Assembly: GCF_013087525.1 (NCBI RefSeq)
Contig: NZ_JABFCS010000001.1
Location: forward strand, 2,976,001 to 3,040,000
DNA from: Ramlibacter montanisoli
Lineage (GTDB): Bacteria > Pseudomonadota > Gammaproteobacteria > Burkholderiales > Burkholderiaceae_C
DNA length: 64,000 bases
Direction: 5' to 3'
Within the stretch, counting starts at the first letter, position 1. Each line of letters starts with the position of its first letter. This document shows, in pieces, positions 28,112 to 38,272 of the stretch. The position numbers and the translations under genes were made by a program. The notes under the pieces were generated by a model, which did not search any database, had not been told where the DNA came from, and saw only the letters and a program-made list of their open reading frames with translations.

Positions 28112-28323
28112 GTGGCACGCACCGGCCGCAATCCTGCGACGTGCTGGAAAGTTAACATCATGTATCGTCAGTGGCTGCGGCGCGCAGGTTGCGCGGGGTG
28201 CACGACCCCGACGGACGCCGCATGGCTTGGAGGCGGTGCTCCTAGAGCCCGCATTATCTCATCAAAGGCCGCGCGCCTCGACGAGCCGGCGCGAGGGGAA
28301 AGAGGCAAGAGCCGGCATGTTGC
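28112..28323. other. Promoter region upstream of the ABC exporter operon
   Basis: A 212-base gap with locally lower GC (GTTAAC and ATGTAT near 28152-28167). It holds a leftward GAGATAATGCGGG motif at 28248-28260, related to the GATAAT motifs at 20432, 30741 and 34990. No gene is seen. It is the only sizeable non-coding gap between the exporter and the DUF268 gene, so the main promoter of the exporter operon is likely here. Confidence 0.4.
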
Positions 28324-29226
28324 TCAAGCCGGGGCCCTGAACCAATAACAGCCGCAGCCATACACTTGTTGGTCGACGAGGTGTTCCGGTGCATGGTAGA
28401 TGGGGCCGTTGGGCGCTTCACCATCGGGAATCAGCGCGAACTCGACCAGTTCCAGGCCGTCGAACCAGGAAAGGAAGTCGCGGTGGCGATAGACGCGGTG
28501 CGCGTTGAATTGCACCCTCGGCTGCCCCACGGGCACGACCACCAGCAGGCTGCCGCCTGGAGCGAGCACTCGGCGCAGCTCGCGAATGGCCTTCAGGTCG
28601 CCTTCCGGATCGATCGGATCACCGTAGCGGCCCAAGCCCACATGTTCCAGCACGTGCATGCAAGACACCGACTCGAGGCTGCCGTCCTCGAACGGCAGCG
28701 CCAGCAGATCGGCTTGCAGCGAGTTCAGGCCGGCCAGCTGCAGCGGCGCCGGACGATAGTCGTAGAAGTCGACCGGCATGAACGCCGAGACCATGGAGCA
28801 AAAGGCCAGCGACGACGAGATGTCCGTATGGCGCCGCGGCCCCAGCCTGGCCAGGACCCGGGCTGCCCAAGCCGGGTGGTAGATGTAGTGACGGTCGAAT
28901 CCTGTCTGCTGCGTGCTGTCGTCCAGGCACAGGTAACGATCGCTCCAGTCCACCCGCAGGGCGCGTGCCGACTGGCCGGCCAGCCGGCCGAATCGCTCGA
29001 ACGCCACACGCGCCGCCTCTTCACGGGCCTGTCGGTCCTCGTAGGCATGGATCGCGCCGTTGATCAGGTCCTGGTGTGCCATCCAGCGGGTGATGTCGGC
29101 CTCGCGGGAAAGCCAGCCGTCGATCTTGCCGGCGTGCTTGATCCAGCGGTAGTACCTGCGCGCCCGCCGGTAGGCCCGCCTTGCCAACCCGGGCGAGTCC
29201 ACCGGGGGCACCGTCCGCTCAGGCAT
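28324..29226 (-). CDS. DUF268 methyltransferase-like protein
   Basis: 300 residues if started at the ATG at 29226 (AGGA about ten bases ahead). The core SSSLAFCSMVSAFMPVDFYDYRP, SCMHVLEHVGLGRYGDP and LRRVLAPGGSLLVVVPVG is the DUF268 family, which looks like a SAM methyltransferase and occurs in polysaccharide loci. The frame upstream of the ATG is open and continues in register with the corrected GT2 gene, so this may be the second half of a GT2-DUF268 fusion. Function unproven. Confidence 0.82.
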   Translation of the reverse strand: MPERTVPPVDSPGLARRAYRRARRYYRWIKHAGKIDGWLSREADITRWMAHQDLINGAIHAYEDRQAREEAARVAFERFGRLAGQSARALRVDWSDRYLCLDDSTQQTGFDRHYIYHPAWAARVLARLGPRRHTDISSSLAFCSMVSAFMPVDFYDYRPAPLQLAGLNSLQADLLALPFEDGSLESVSCMHVLEHVGLGRYGDPIDPEGDLKAIRELRRVLAPGGSLLVVVPVGQPRVQFNAHRVYRHRDFLSWFDGLELVEFALIPDGEAPNGPIYHAPEHLVDQQVYGCGCYWFRAPA

Positions 29227-30430
29227 CTGGACGGATCCTGCCTGCAAGGCGGACACCTTGCCCGCTGGCCGTACGATGGCCGCCTGGTCGGCGAGAGCTC
29301 CGCCAGGGGGAAGAGACTGTTGGCGAGCAGACCCGCCTGGTGCACGTCGGAGACCAGGCGCGGGTCCAGCATGGTCGTGAGTCTGTGCCCTTGGAGATCG
29401 AAACCAAGCTGCGGCCTCGGATCGCGGTGCTGCCGATCGGTGTATGGGGGATCTCGGGACACGGCGTGCCGCTGGAACCGGCCACCTTTTCCAGTGCCGT
29501 CGCGAGCAGGTCATGGTGCAGCCGGGAGGGCGCGTTCTCGATGTCGCCCATCAGCCTGGTGACCAGCCGAGGCCAGGAGAACCGGAATGGGGCGAACCGG
29601 TCCGCAAAGCGCTCGCGCGCGACGAGCAGCCCGTCGGCTTCTGCCATGTGGACGCTCGGAGCGTGCACCAGCGCCGCATGAATGGCGCTCCCCCTTGAAC
29701 TCGGTGGTCGTGTCCGAGGCCGGCCGGTGCACGTATGCGGTTCCGGTGCTCGCACCAGATGCGCCGTTGACACTCAATCCGAACCTGCACTTGAGGTACT
29801 CGGGCGCGGCGCTGGCGATCACATAGGACGAGTAGATGTCGGGCGCGCACGCGGCGAACCAGCCCCCGTGGCAGGCTGAAGCGCTGTCAGAACGCTCGCA
29901 TGGACGAAGGACGAGTACAGCCCCGGCCCCTCGTCGAAACCGACGCTGTACTCGTGCGCCCTGGCCAGGAAATCGCTCGAGGAGCGGACCTCGATCACGC
30001 GCTCCATCGCCATCGAGAAGTGGTTCCTGAACGTCTCGACCACGACGTTGGGCCAGCCATATTCGACCTTGCGCCAGCTCAGGACCTTGCAGCCCTCCCG
30101 GCGCACCACCTCAGCGGCGAACGCAAGAGCGTGGGGCACCAGGCCGTCGTCGTCGCCGAGGTAGGTCACGTACCCGCCCCGCGCCAGGGCGAGCGGCATG
30201 GCACGACTCCAGTTCTCGCCCATCGGCAAGGTCTGGTCGACGGGCGCCAGAACGATGCGGCTGTCGCCAAGCGAGCGAACGTAGTCGTCGGTGCCGTCAT
30301 CGCAGTTGTTGCTTGCCACGATGACGCTGAAATGGTCGTAGTCCTGCTCCAGACAGGTCTTGAGCGCGCTCCTGAGCGTGGCCAGCCTGTTCCTGGTCGG
30401 GATGACGATCGTGAATTCCGGGTGGTTCAT
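29227..30430 (-). CDS. Glycosyltransferase, GT2 family, with several frame breaks; possibly fused to the DUF268 protein
   Basis: N-terminal FTIVIPTRNRLATLRSAL, VIVASNNCDDGTDDYV and the acidic YLGDDDGLVP give a clear GT-A fold. Coding sense continues through three frames. It is rejoined by adding a base at the C5 run 29863-29867 (GGWFAACAPDIYSSYV), removing one at 29690-29694 (EFKGSAIHAALVH), and adding one at 29446-29450 (PEIPPYTDRQ) and at 29306-29310. The corrected frame has no stop before the DUF268 ATG. Counted to 28324 the corrected length is 703 codons, so a single bifunctional protein is possible. Confidence 0.72.
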
Positions 30431-30855
30431 TATCGAAGCAGTGAAGGCCTATAGATCTGACGTCCGCACGCCGCGAGCAGCATCCACGGCCCGAGTTCCT
30501 CACGGGGGAGCGGATGGGACGCACCCAGCGAACGCTCCGCAAGCTGCAAGGGCGACCCAGCGGCGCAGGGCAGCAGAAAGGGCTCGACTGTTTCGGCGAC
30601 AGCCACAGCGCGCTGTCAGCGCCTGCTTGAACTTGGCAAGGGCGGGCGATCCCCCATCCAACTTCCACAGCAGTTCCCGCCTCCGCCACTTCTCGTACCA
30701 GCATCCCTTGCCGGCGTAGCGCGGCTCGACGGGGCCGCGAATTATCGCAGACCACGGTTGGGCAGAGGCCAGCGTGATGGAGGAGTCTTGCCGTAGCGCC
30801 GGTGCGACGGCCAGACTCCCGAATAGGGCAAAATCCGCGGCCGAGGAGGGTGAGC
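30431..30855. other. Divergent non-coding gap of 425 bases in the polysaccharide locus
   Basis: The gap separates the leftward GT2 gene from the rightward methyltransferase. A leftward GCGATAATTCGCGG motif lies at 30736-30749. The stretch 30473-30735 has one leftward frame with protein-like runs (GCWYEKWRRRELLWKLDGG) but no start codon, ending at a stop near 30500; it may be a decayed gene end. I see no RNA gene. A GAGGAGG Shine-Dalgarno for the rightward gene is at 30843-30849. Confidence 0.4.
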
Positions 30856-31533
30856 ATGCTCAAGGTGGTTGTGAAGGCGATCACTACGCCGCGGCAACGG
30901 CAGTGGGCCCGACAGGTGCTCGGACGCCTCCGCCCACGCTGGTTCCATCCGGCCGGTCTCGGCTTCGTCGATCGCTTCGACAGCTTCCTGCCGCCCTACC
31001 GCCTCCATCTGGGTTGCGGCAGCGTGCGCCTCGCAGGCTTCTGCAACGTCGATGCCCTGCCCTCGCCGGCCGTGGACGTCCTCGACGACATCCGCACGCT
31101 GCGGCGATTTCCCGATGGCAGCGTGCAGGAGATTTACACCTGTCACGTGCTCGAACACTTCGCCCACGACGAAGTGGAGCCCCTGCTGCGGCGCTGGCGT
31201 GACTTGTTGCAGCCGGGCGGCCAGCTGCGGATCTCGGTTCCCGACATGGACCGGATCGTGCAGGTCTATGCCAGGAACTTCGACCACTTCCAGAAGCCGG
31301 GCCACACGCCCTGGATCGGCCTCATCTACGGCGGGCAGACCACGCCCTACGATTTCCACAAGACCGGCTTCAATGCCTGCTGGCTGCGCTACCTGCTGGA
31401 ACGCAATGGCTTCACGGATTGCAGGGAGTACCCCCACGTGCCGCATTTCGTGCCCGGAACCCAGGACGCTTCCCTGGTCAAGGAGCCGTTCGGCGAGTTC
31501 CTCTCGCTGAACATGGTGGCCACGCGGGCCTGA
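30856..31533 (+). CDS. Class I methyltransferase-like protein (predicted SAM-dependent)
   Basis: 225 residues from the ATG at 30856, preceded by GAGGAGG at ideal spacing. RLHLGCGSVRLAGFCNVDALPSP is the motif I region of the DUF-type methyltransferases common in glycan loci, then EIYTCHVLEHFAHDEV and LQPGGQLRISVPDMD. The C-terminus (YDFHKTGFNACWLRYLLERNGF) is also typical. It is the only rightward gene of the polysaccharide region and ends three bases from the convergent rfbC stop. Substrate unknown. Confidence 0.85.
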   Translation: MLKVVVKAITTPRQRQWARQVLGRLRPRWFHPAGLGFVDRFDSFLPPYRLHLGCGSVRLAGFCNVDALPSPAVDVLDDIRTLRRFPDGSVQEIYTCHVLEHFAHDEVEPLLRRWRDLLQPGGQLRISVPDMDRIVQVYARNFDHFQKPGHTPWIGLIYGGQTTPYDFHKTGFNACWLRYLLERNGFTDCREYPHVPHFVPGTQDASLVKEPFGEFLSLNMVATRA

Positions 31534-31536
31534 GCG

Positions 31537-32094
31537 TCAGTCGAACAGTTCCGCGGCAGCCAGGGCCACGCCGGCCTGGTCCTTTGCCGAGAGCAAGGGC
31601 TGCCCACCGCCTGCCTGCTGCAGCGGCCAGGCGACGCCGACCTGGGGGTCGTTCCAGGCGATGCAGCGTTCGTGCTGCGGCGCGTAATAGTCCGTCGTCT
31701 TGTAAAGCACGTCGGCGGAAGCGCTCAGGACCAGGAAGCCGTGCGCGAACCCCTGCGGCACCCACAGCTGGCGCTGGTTGTCCTCGCTCAGTTCCACGCC
31801 CACCCAGCGTCCGAAGGTCGCCGAGGAGCGGCGAACGTCCACGGCAACGTCGAACACCGCACCCCGCACCACGCGCAGCAGCTTGCCCTGCGGGTGCTGG
31901 ACCTGGTAGTGGAGGCCTCGCAGCACGCCCTGCGCGGAGCGCGAATGGTTGTCCTGTACGAAATCGAGATCGGCGCCGGTGAGCTCGCGGAAAGTGCTGC
32001 GGTTGAAGCTCTCGAAGAAGAACCCGCGGGCGTCCCCGAAAACCTTCGGCTCGATGACGAGCACGTCGGGGATGTCGGTGGGAGTCACCTTCAC
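31537..32094 (-). CDS. rfbC: dTDP-4-dehydrorhamnose 3,5-epimerase
   Basis: 185 residues from a GTG at 32094 that overlaps the rfbA stop (GTGA). The cupin core shows [30 protein letters not shown] (catalytic His), [12 protein letters not shown] and [12 protein letters not shown]. It is the third step of dTDP-L-rhamnose synthesis. Intact, and last in the leftward rfbBDAC operon. Confidence 0.96.
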   Translation of the reverse strand: MKVTPTDIPDVLVIEPKVFGDARGFFFESFNRSTFRELTGADLDFVQDNHSRSAQGVLRGLHYQVQHPQGKLLRVVRGAVFDVAVDVRRSSATFGRWVGVELSEDNQRQLWVPQGFAHGFLVLSASADVLYKTTDYYAPQHERCIAWNDPQVGVAWPLQQAGGGQPLLSAKDQAGVALAAAELFD

Positions 32095-32977
32095 GGGGCA
32101 GCACCCTCGTTCAGCACGCGCAGCAGGTATTTGCCGTAGCCGTTCTTCTTCAGCGGCTCGGCCAGTTTTTCGAGCTGGCCGCCGTCGATGAAGCCCGAAC
32201 GCCACGCGATCTCCTCCGGGCAGGCGATCTTCAGCCCCTGGCGGTGCTCCAGCGTGGCGATGAACTGGCTGGCTTCCAGCAGGCTGTCGTGCGTGCCCGT
32301 GTCCAGCCACGCGTAGCCCCGCTGCATGATCTGCACCGACAGCTGCCCCTTATCGAGATAGGCCTGGTTGACCGCGGTGATCTCCAGCTCGCCGCGCGCG
32401 CTGGGCTTCACCGCCTTGGCGATGTCGACCACCTGGTTGTCGTAGAAATAGAGTCCGGTGACCGCGTAGTTGCTCTTGGGCTTCGCCGGCTTTTCCTCGA
32501 TGCTGCTCGCCTTGCCGGCCTTGTCGAAGGCGACCACGCCATACCTCTCCGGGTCCTGCACGTGGTAGGCGAACACGGTGGCGCCCCCTGCTGGCCGTCC
32601 GCTTCGCGCAGCATGGGCACGAGGTCGTGTCCATAGAAGATGTTGTCGCCCAGCACGAGTGCGCTCGGCTCCCTGCCGACGAACTTGTCGCCGATGATGA
32701 AGGCCTGCGCCAGCCCGTCGGGGCTCGGTTGCACGGCGTACTGGATGTTCATGCCCCATTGGCCGCCGTCACCCAGCAGTTGCTGGAAGCGCGGGGTGTC
32801 CTGCGGCGTGCTGATCACCAGCACGTCGCGCATGCCCGCCAGCATGAGCGTGCTGAGCGGGTAATAGATCATGGGCTTGTCGTACACCGGCAGCAATTGC
32901 TTGCTGATGGCGAGCGTGGCGGGGTGCAGGCGGGTGCCTGAGCCGCCGGCGAGGATGATGCCTTTGCGTCGGGTCAT
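32091..32977 (-). CDS. rfbA: Glucose-1-phosphate thymidylyltransferase (frame broken once)
   Basis: 295 residues after correction. [15 protein letters not shown] (nucleotidyltransferase loop), [28 protein letters not shown] and [20 protein letters not shown]. The frame switches at the C5 run 32584-32588; one added base gives [18 protein letters not shown]. The first step of dTDP-rhamnose synthesis (glucose-1-phosphate plus dTTP). Since the other three pathway genes are intact, an assembly indel is more likely than a real mutation. Confidence 0.92.
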
Positions 32978-32983
32978 GTCGGT

Positions 32984-33877
32984 CTAGAAGATTTCCTGCA
33001 GCATGCGTGCCACGCCCTGTTCCCAGTGGGGGAGCGCCAGGCCGAAGGTGGCCCGAAACCGTGAGGTGTCCAGGCGCGAATTATGTGGGCGGCGGGCGGG
33101 GGTGGGAAAGGCGGAGGAAGGAATCGGCACTACCTTGTGTGGACCTGCCTTGAGGACCTGCCCCGCCTGCTGCGCTTTCCCAACAACGAAGCGGGCGTAA
33201 CCATGCCAGCTCGTTTCGCCGCCGGCTGCCACGTGGTAGACGCCCGGCGCGGCCCTGCCGTCCATGCAACTGCGGATCGCGTGCGCGGTGACGTCGGCCA
33301 GCAAGTCCGCCCCGGTTGGCGCTCCGACCTGGTCGTCGACCACCTTCAGCTCGTCCCTCTCGCGGGCCAGCCGCAGCATGGTCTTCGCGAAATTCCCGCC
33401 GCGCGCGCCGTACACCCAGCTGGTGCGCAGGATCAGGTGCCGCGCAAGCGCCTGCGCGATGCGTTGCTCGCCTTCCAGCTTGGTCTGGCCATAGACGCTC
33501 AGCGGACCGGTGGTGTCCTGCTCCTGCCAGGGGCGCGTGCCGGTACCGTCGAAGACGTAGTCGGTGGAATAGTGGACGAGGGCGGCGCCGACTTCCTGCG
33601 AGGCGCGCGCGATCGCGGCCGGCGCCTCGGCGTTGATCGTACGAGCGAGACGCTGGTCCGATTCGGCCTTGTCGACCGCGGTGTAGGCGGCGGCGTTCAC
33701 GACGACATCCGGGCGGACCTGCAAGACGGTGCGCGCCACGGCTTCCGGATCGGCCAGGTCGCCGGCGAGGCCCGCTTCGCCGGCGCGGTCCAGCGACACC
33801 ACCTCACCGAGCGGCACGAGGCTGCGCTGCAGTTCCCAGCCCACCTGGCCATTCCGGCCGAACAGGAGGATCTTCAC
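32984..33877 (-). CDS. rfbD: dTDP-4-dehydrorhamnose reductase
   Basis: 297 residues. LLFGRNGQVGWELQRSL (NADP loop), NAAAYTAVDKAESD, HYSTDYVFDGT, SVYGQTKLEGEQ (YxxxK) and LRTSWVYG are all family signatures. It makes dTDP-L-rhamnose, the final step. It lies seven bases after rfbB and six before rfbA on the same strand. Intact. Confidence 0.96.
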   Translation of the reverse strand: MKILLFGRNGQVGWELQRSLVPLGEVVSLDRAGEAGLAGDLADPEAVARTVLQVRPDVVVNAAAYTAVDKAESDQRLARTINAEAPAAIARASQEVGAALVHYSTDYVFDGTGTRPWQEQDTTGPLSVYGQTKLEGEQRIAQALARHLILRTSWVYGARGGNFAKTMLRLARERDELKVVDDQVGAPTGADLLADVTAHAIRSCMDGRAAPGVYHVAAGGETSWHGYARFVVGKAQQAGQVLKAGPHKVVPIPSSAFPTPARRPHNSRLDTSRFRATFGLALPHWEQGVARMLQEIF

Positions 33878-33884
33878 CGCCGGC

Positions 33885-34949
33885 CTAGGCCGCCTGGGCG
33901 TACTGTGTCGAGATCCACTCGCGGTAGGCGCCGCTTTGCACGCGCTGCACCCATTCCCCGTTGGCGAGGTACCACTGCACGGTCTTGCGGATGCCGGTCT
34001 CGAAGGTCTCCGCCGGCTTCCAGCCCAGCTCGCGCTCGATCTTGCGGGCGTCGATCGCGTAGCGGCGGTCGTGCCCGGGGCGGTCCTTCACGAAGGTGAT
34101 CTGCTCCCGATAGCCGCCGCCGCCCGGCTTCGGACGAAGCTCGTCCAGCAGCGCGCAGACCGTGTGCACGATCTCGATGTTCGGCTTCTCGTTCCAGCCG
34201 CCGATGTTGTAGGTCTCGCCCAGCCGGCCAGCGTCGAGCACGCGCCGGATCGCGCTGCAATGGTCCCCGACGTACAGCCAGTCTCGGATCTGCTGGCCGT
34301 CCCCGTACACCGGCAGCGGCTTGCCGGCCAGGGCGTTGACGATCATCAACGGGATCAGCTTCTCGGGGAAGTGATAAGGCCCGTAGTTGTTGGAGCAGTT
34401 GGTCGTGACCACCGGCAGCCCGTAGGTGTGATGGTAGGCACGCACCAGGTGGTCGCTGGCAGCCTTGCTGGCCGAATAGGGGCTGTTGGGTTCGTAGCGG
34501 TGCTGCTCCGAAAATGCAGGATCCTTCGCGGCCAGCGAGCCGTAGACTTCGTCCGTCGAGACGTGCAGGAAGCGGAAGGCGTCGCGTTCGGCGCCCTGCA
34601 GCCCTGACCAGTGGGCGCGCACGGCCTCGAGCAGGCGGAACGTGCCGACGACGTTCGTCTCGATGAAGGTCCCGGGCGCATGGATGGAGCGGTCGACGTG
34701 GGATTCGGCGGCGAAATTGATGACCGCGCGGGGGCGATGCTCCCGCAGCAACCGCTCCACCAGTTGCGAATCGCCGATGTCCCCGTGGACAAACACGTGC
34801 CGGGAGTCGCGCTGCACGGCCGCCAGGTTTTCCAGGTTGCCGGCGTAGGTCAGCTTGTCGAGGTTCACGACAGGCTCGGCATGGGCCGCGAGCCAGTCAA
34901 GGACGAAGTTCGCGCCGATGAAGCCGGCGCCGCCAGTCACGAGGATCAT
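33885..34949 (-). CDS. rfbB: dTDP-glucose 4,6-dehydratase
   Basis: 354 residues. [14 protein letters not shown] at the N-terminus, the STDEVYGSL acidic catalytic motif, [14 protein letters not shown] (Tyr and Lys), [19 protein letters not shown] and [18 protein letters not shown]. It is the second pathway step and the first gene of the rfbBDAC operon. Its upstream region overlaps the end of the acyltransferase gene. Intact. Confidence 0.97.
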   Translation of the reverse strand: MILVTGGAGFIGANFVLDWLAAHAEPVVNLDKLTYAGNLENLAAVQRDSRHVFVHGDIGDSQLVERLLREHRPRAVINFAAESHVDRSIHAPGTFIETNVVGTFRLLEAVRAHWSGLQGAERDAFRFLHVSTDEVYGSLAAKDPAFSEQHRYEPNSPYSASKAASDHLVRAYHHTYGLPVVTTNCSNNYGPYHFPEKLIPLMIVNALAGKPLPVYGDGQQIRDWLYVGDHCSAIRRVLDAGRLGETYNIGGWNEKPNIEIVHTVCALLDELRPKPGGGGYREQITFVKDRPGHDRRYAIDARKIERELGWKPAETFETGIRKTVQWYLANGEWVQRVQSGAYREWISTQYAQAA

Positions 34950-34983
34950 GTTCTTCAGTGGGTCGCGAGGAAAGTCACGCGCT

Positions 34984-35001
34984 GCGCGGATTATCGCTAT
35001 C
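34984..35001 (-). promoter_or_regulatory. Putative -10-like motif upstream of rfbB
   Basis: Leftward ATAGCGATAATCCGCGC about 40 bases before the rfbB start, at the tail of the acyltransferase gene. It matches the motif seen at 20432, 28253 and 30741. A -35 hexamer is not evident. Confidence 0.35.
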
Positions 35002-36142
35002 CGCCGCCGCTCCCCTGCGCTGCCCGGTCCTGCACTTGCTGCTGCCCTCCGGGAACGCGATCCGGCACGGGCGGCGGTGTGCTCATGCCAAGGAGCAGAA
35101 GCCGGATCACCGGAATGCGTGAAACCAGCGCATAGAAGGCGACGCTGAGGACCATCGGGGCCACCACGGCAGGCGCAATCCCGAGGAAGTGGAAGTGCAC
35201 CGCATACACCGCAAGGGAAGCCTGCCCCGCGTAGGCAGCGGCCGCATGGACCCAGCGCAGGGGCAGCTGGGCCAGCACGCGCACCAGGTCCACCGCGGCC
35301 AGTGTCCCGGACACGGCGACCACCAGCGCATATTTCGATGCCAGGGCCGGATGCTGCAGCCAGGCGGGCGCGTCAGGCATCAGGCTGTGGGGCAGCGTAC
35401 GGTGCCAATAGGGCACCAGCGCCGCAAACAGGAGGTAGGGCAGCACCCGCAGGGCCCTGCTGCGCAGCTGGGTGAAAGGCCCGAAGGAGGCCGCGCCGAG
35501 CGCGAAGAAAAGGAACAGCCCGCCGTGGAATTCATTGGCGAAGACCAGCCCGAAGGCGGGCGTCAACTTGCGTTTCAGGAGGTGCCACAGCAGCAGGAAC
35601 ACAACGAGCTGGACCAGCGCCGCCGCGCCCCGCCCGCCCATGCGCGCGGGAAAGCGGGCAGCGAGCCAGCGCACCGCCGCGCCGGACACCAGCACGAAGG
35701 CGCTGGCGAACACCGCGCACCAGAACATCGCCGGGAGGAACCACAGCGACACGTCCGGCTGCCGCAGGACGCGCAGCAGGTATTCCGGCAAGGGCGTGGC
35801 GGCTCGTGTCATCGCCCAGCCGATGAGCGTCCAGACTGCGAACGGCAACAGCAGGTGCAGCGAGGAGCGTTTCACGCGTCCCCATGACTCGCCCACGCGA
35901 GCCCTCAGGGGACCTGCCTGGTCGATCCTGCGCAGCCAGTGCGTCGCGGCCGCGCCGGCCAGGAACGCGAACAGCGGCATGTGGAAGGCGTAGATCACCC
36001 GGAACGCGGTCAGGTCGTCGAACTGGTGTGACATCCCCTGCAAGGTGTGGCCGATGACCACCAGCAGGATGGCCAGGCCCTTGGCCATGTCCAGGACGGC
36101 ATCCCTTGCCTGGGGCTGGGACGGCGCGGAAATCGGCGGCAT
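34997..36142 (-). CDS. Membrane acyltransferase, acyltransferase-3 family
   Basis: 381 residues from the ATG at 36142. About ten membrane helices. The first cytoplasmic stretch [24 protein letters not shown] carries the family histidine, followed by [16 protein letters not shown] and the [13 protein letters not shown]rg-rich loop. Such proteins O-acetylate sugars of surface polysaccharides. Placement just upstream of rfbBDAC suits O-antigen modification. The Pro/Gln-rich C-terminal 25 residues are poorly conserved in such proteins. Intact. Confidence 0.87.
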   Translation of the reverse strand: MPPISAPSQPQARDAVLDMAKGLAILLVVIGHTLQGMSHQFDDLTAFRVIYAFHMPLFAFLAGAAATHWLRRIDQAGPLRARVGESWGRVKRSSLHLLLPFAVWTLIGWAMTRAATPLPEYLLRVLRQPDVSLWFLPAMFWCAVFASAFVLVSGAAVRWLAARFPARMGGRGAAALVQLVVFLLLWHLLKRKLTPAFGLVFANEFHGGLFLFFALGAASFGPFTQLRSRALRVLPYLLFAALVPYWHRTLPHSLMPDAPAWLQHPALASKYALVVAVSGTLAAVDLVRVLAQLPLRWVHAAAAYAGQASLAVYAVHFHFLGIAPAVVAPMVLSVAFYALVSRIPVIRLLLLGMSTPPPVPDRVPGGQQQVQDRAAQGSGGG

Positions 36143-36150
36143 CGGGTGGC

Positions 36151-38137
36151 TCAGAAGTGGATCCCCCGCATCATCTGCTGCATCGCCATCGCCTCGGCTG
36201 ACAGCTGCGGCTTCCCGCCCTTGTCCCCCTTGGCCGCCGACGAATCCGGGAACATCCGGAAGCTGGTGTTCATCGCGATCTGCGCCACCCGCGGCGTCAG
36301 TGCGTGCAGCACCTGGCCGGCGATGCCCAGGCGGGTGGCGATGCGCACCGGCTTGGCCACGCAGGCTTCGGCAACCAGGTCCGCGGCCTCTTCCGGCGAG
36401 AGCGTCGGCACGTTGTTGTAGATCTTGGTGGGCGCGATCATGGGCGTGCGCACCAGCGGCATGTTGATGGTGGTGAAGGTGATGCCCTGGTCCTGGTACT
36501 CGCTGGCCGCGCACTTGGTCCAGGCGTCGAGCGCCGCCTTCGACGCCACGTAGGCCGAGAAGCGCGGCGCGTTGGTCAGCACGCCGATCGAGCTGATGTT
36601 CACGACATGCCCGTGGCGCTTGGCCACCATGGAGGGCAGCAGCCCCATCGTGATCCGCAGGGCCCCGAAGTAATTCAGCTGCATGGTCCGCTCGAAGTCG
36701 TGGAAGCGGTCGTAGCTGGACTCGATGGCGCGGCGGATGGAACGCCCGGCGTTGTTGACCAGGAAGTCCACGCCGCCATGCTCTTGCAGCACCACCTGCA
36801 CGAAGCGGTCCGTGTCGGCCATGTCGGCCAGGTCGGCCGGGTAGGCGAAGAATTCGTAGCCCTTGGCCTTCGCCTGGGCGCAGGCCTCGTCCAGCTTGTC
36901 CTGGTCGCGGCCGCAGATGAGGGTGGTGGCGCCGGCTTCGGCGAACTTGTGGGCCGCCGCCAGGCCGATGCCCGACGACCGCCCGTGACCAGCACCACCT
37001 TGCCGCCCACCGTGCCGCGCCGCGTGCGGTCGATGTGCAGGTCGGGGTCGAGGTGCCGCTCCCAGTAGTCCCAGAGGCGCCAGGCGTAGTCCTTCAGGTT
37101 GGGGCAGGCGATTCCGCTGCCCTTGAGCATCGCCTCGGCCTCGCGGGCATCGAAGCGGGTCGGGTAGTTCACGAACTCCAGGATGTCCTCGGGCAGGCCC
37201 AGGTCCTTCATGACCGCGTTGCGCACCCGGCGGATCGGCGCGATCGCCAGCAGGCCCTTCTTCACGCCCTTGGGGATGAAACCGAGCAGGGCCGCATTGA
37301 TGAACAGGTTCATGCGCGGCGCATGGGCAGCGCGGGTGAAGATGTCCAGCACGTCGCCCACCCGGTAGCCCACCGGATCGACCAGGTGGAAGCAGCGCTT
37401 CGCGATCCCGTCGCGGTGGGCGATGTGGTCCAGCGCGTCCACCACGTAGTCCACCGGCACGATGTTGATGCGACCGCCCTCCAGGCCGATCGCCGGCAGC
37501 CACGGCGGCAGCAGCTGCCGCATGCGCTGGATCAGCTTGAAGAAGTAGTAGGGGCCGTCGATCTTGTCCATCTCGCCGGTGCGGCTGTCGCCCACCACCA
37601 TCGCCGGGCGGTACACCGTCCAGGGCACCTTGCACTCCGTGCGCACGATCTTCTCGCTCTCGTGCTTGGTCATGAAGTAGGGGTGCTCGTAGTTCTCGGC
37701 CTCCTCGAACATGTCCTCGCGGAACACGCCTTCGTAGAGGCCGGCCGCGGCGATGGAGGACACGTGGTGGAAATGCCGGGCGTCGATCGCCTTGGCGAAC
37801 TCCACCGCGTGCCGCGTGCCCTCCACGTTCACCTGCACCTGGCTTTCGGCGTCGGCCGCCAGGTCGTACACCGCGGCCAGGTGGAAGACGTGGTCGATCT
37901 CGCCCTTGAGCCGCCGCACCTCGTCGGCCGCCACCCCCAGCTTCTTCTGCGTGAGGTCGCCGAACACGGGCATGGCCTCGCCGCCGCGCTGGCGCCCCAG
38001 TACTCGCGCAGTTCCGCCACCTTGGCCTCGCTTTCGCGCCGGATCAGGAAGGACACCACCGCGCCCTTGCGCTGCAGCAGTTTCCTCACCAGGCGCCTGC
38101 CGATGAATCCGGTCGCTCCGGTCACGAAGTAGTGCAT
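36151..38137 (-). CDS. Two-domain SDR, probable bifunctional fatty acyl-CoA reductase (two frame breaks)
   Basis: 662 residues after correction. Domain 1 (about 1-370) is an extended SDR: TGATGFIGRRLV, DHVFHLAAVYDL, HHVSSIAAAGLYEG and HPYFMTKHESEK (YxxxK). Domain 2 (about 385-662) is a classical SDR: TGGSSGIGLAAAHKFAEAG after correction, NNAGRSIRRAIESS and SAYVASKAALDAW. Length and both halves match what I recall of the Marinobacter fatty acyl-CoA reductase that makes fatty alcohols. Frame breaks: C4 run 37995-37998 and near 36977-36983. The wax ester synthase 5 kb away supports the role. Confidence 0.85.
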
Positions 38138-38272
38138 TGCTGATCCTCCTCAATCCCGTCCGGGTGGGTGCCGGGCATTCTGCATTAGGAAGCGGCATCT
38201 ACACATCCCCCGCAGGCGCGCTACAGTGAGCGTGCAGGCACCCGCGATGCCGCACAACCCAGGAGAAGCACG

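Noticed and set aside
30297..30884. A 195-codon leftward frame upstream of the GT2 gene
   Set aside because: No start signal and no domain; its end overlaps the GT2 N-terminus in the wrong frame.
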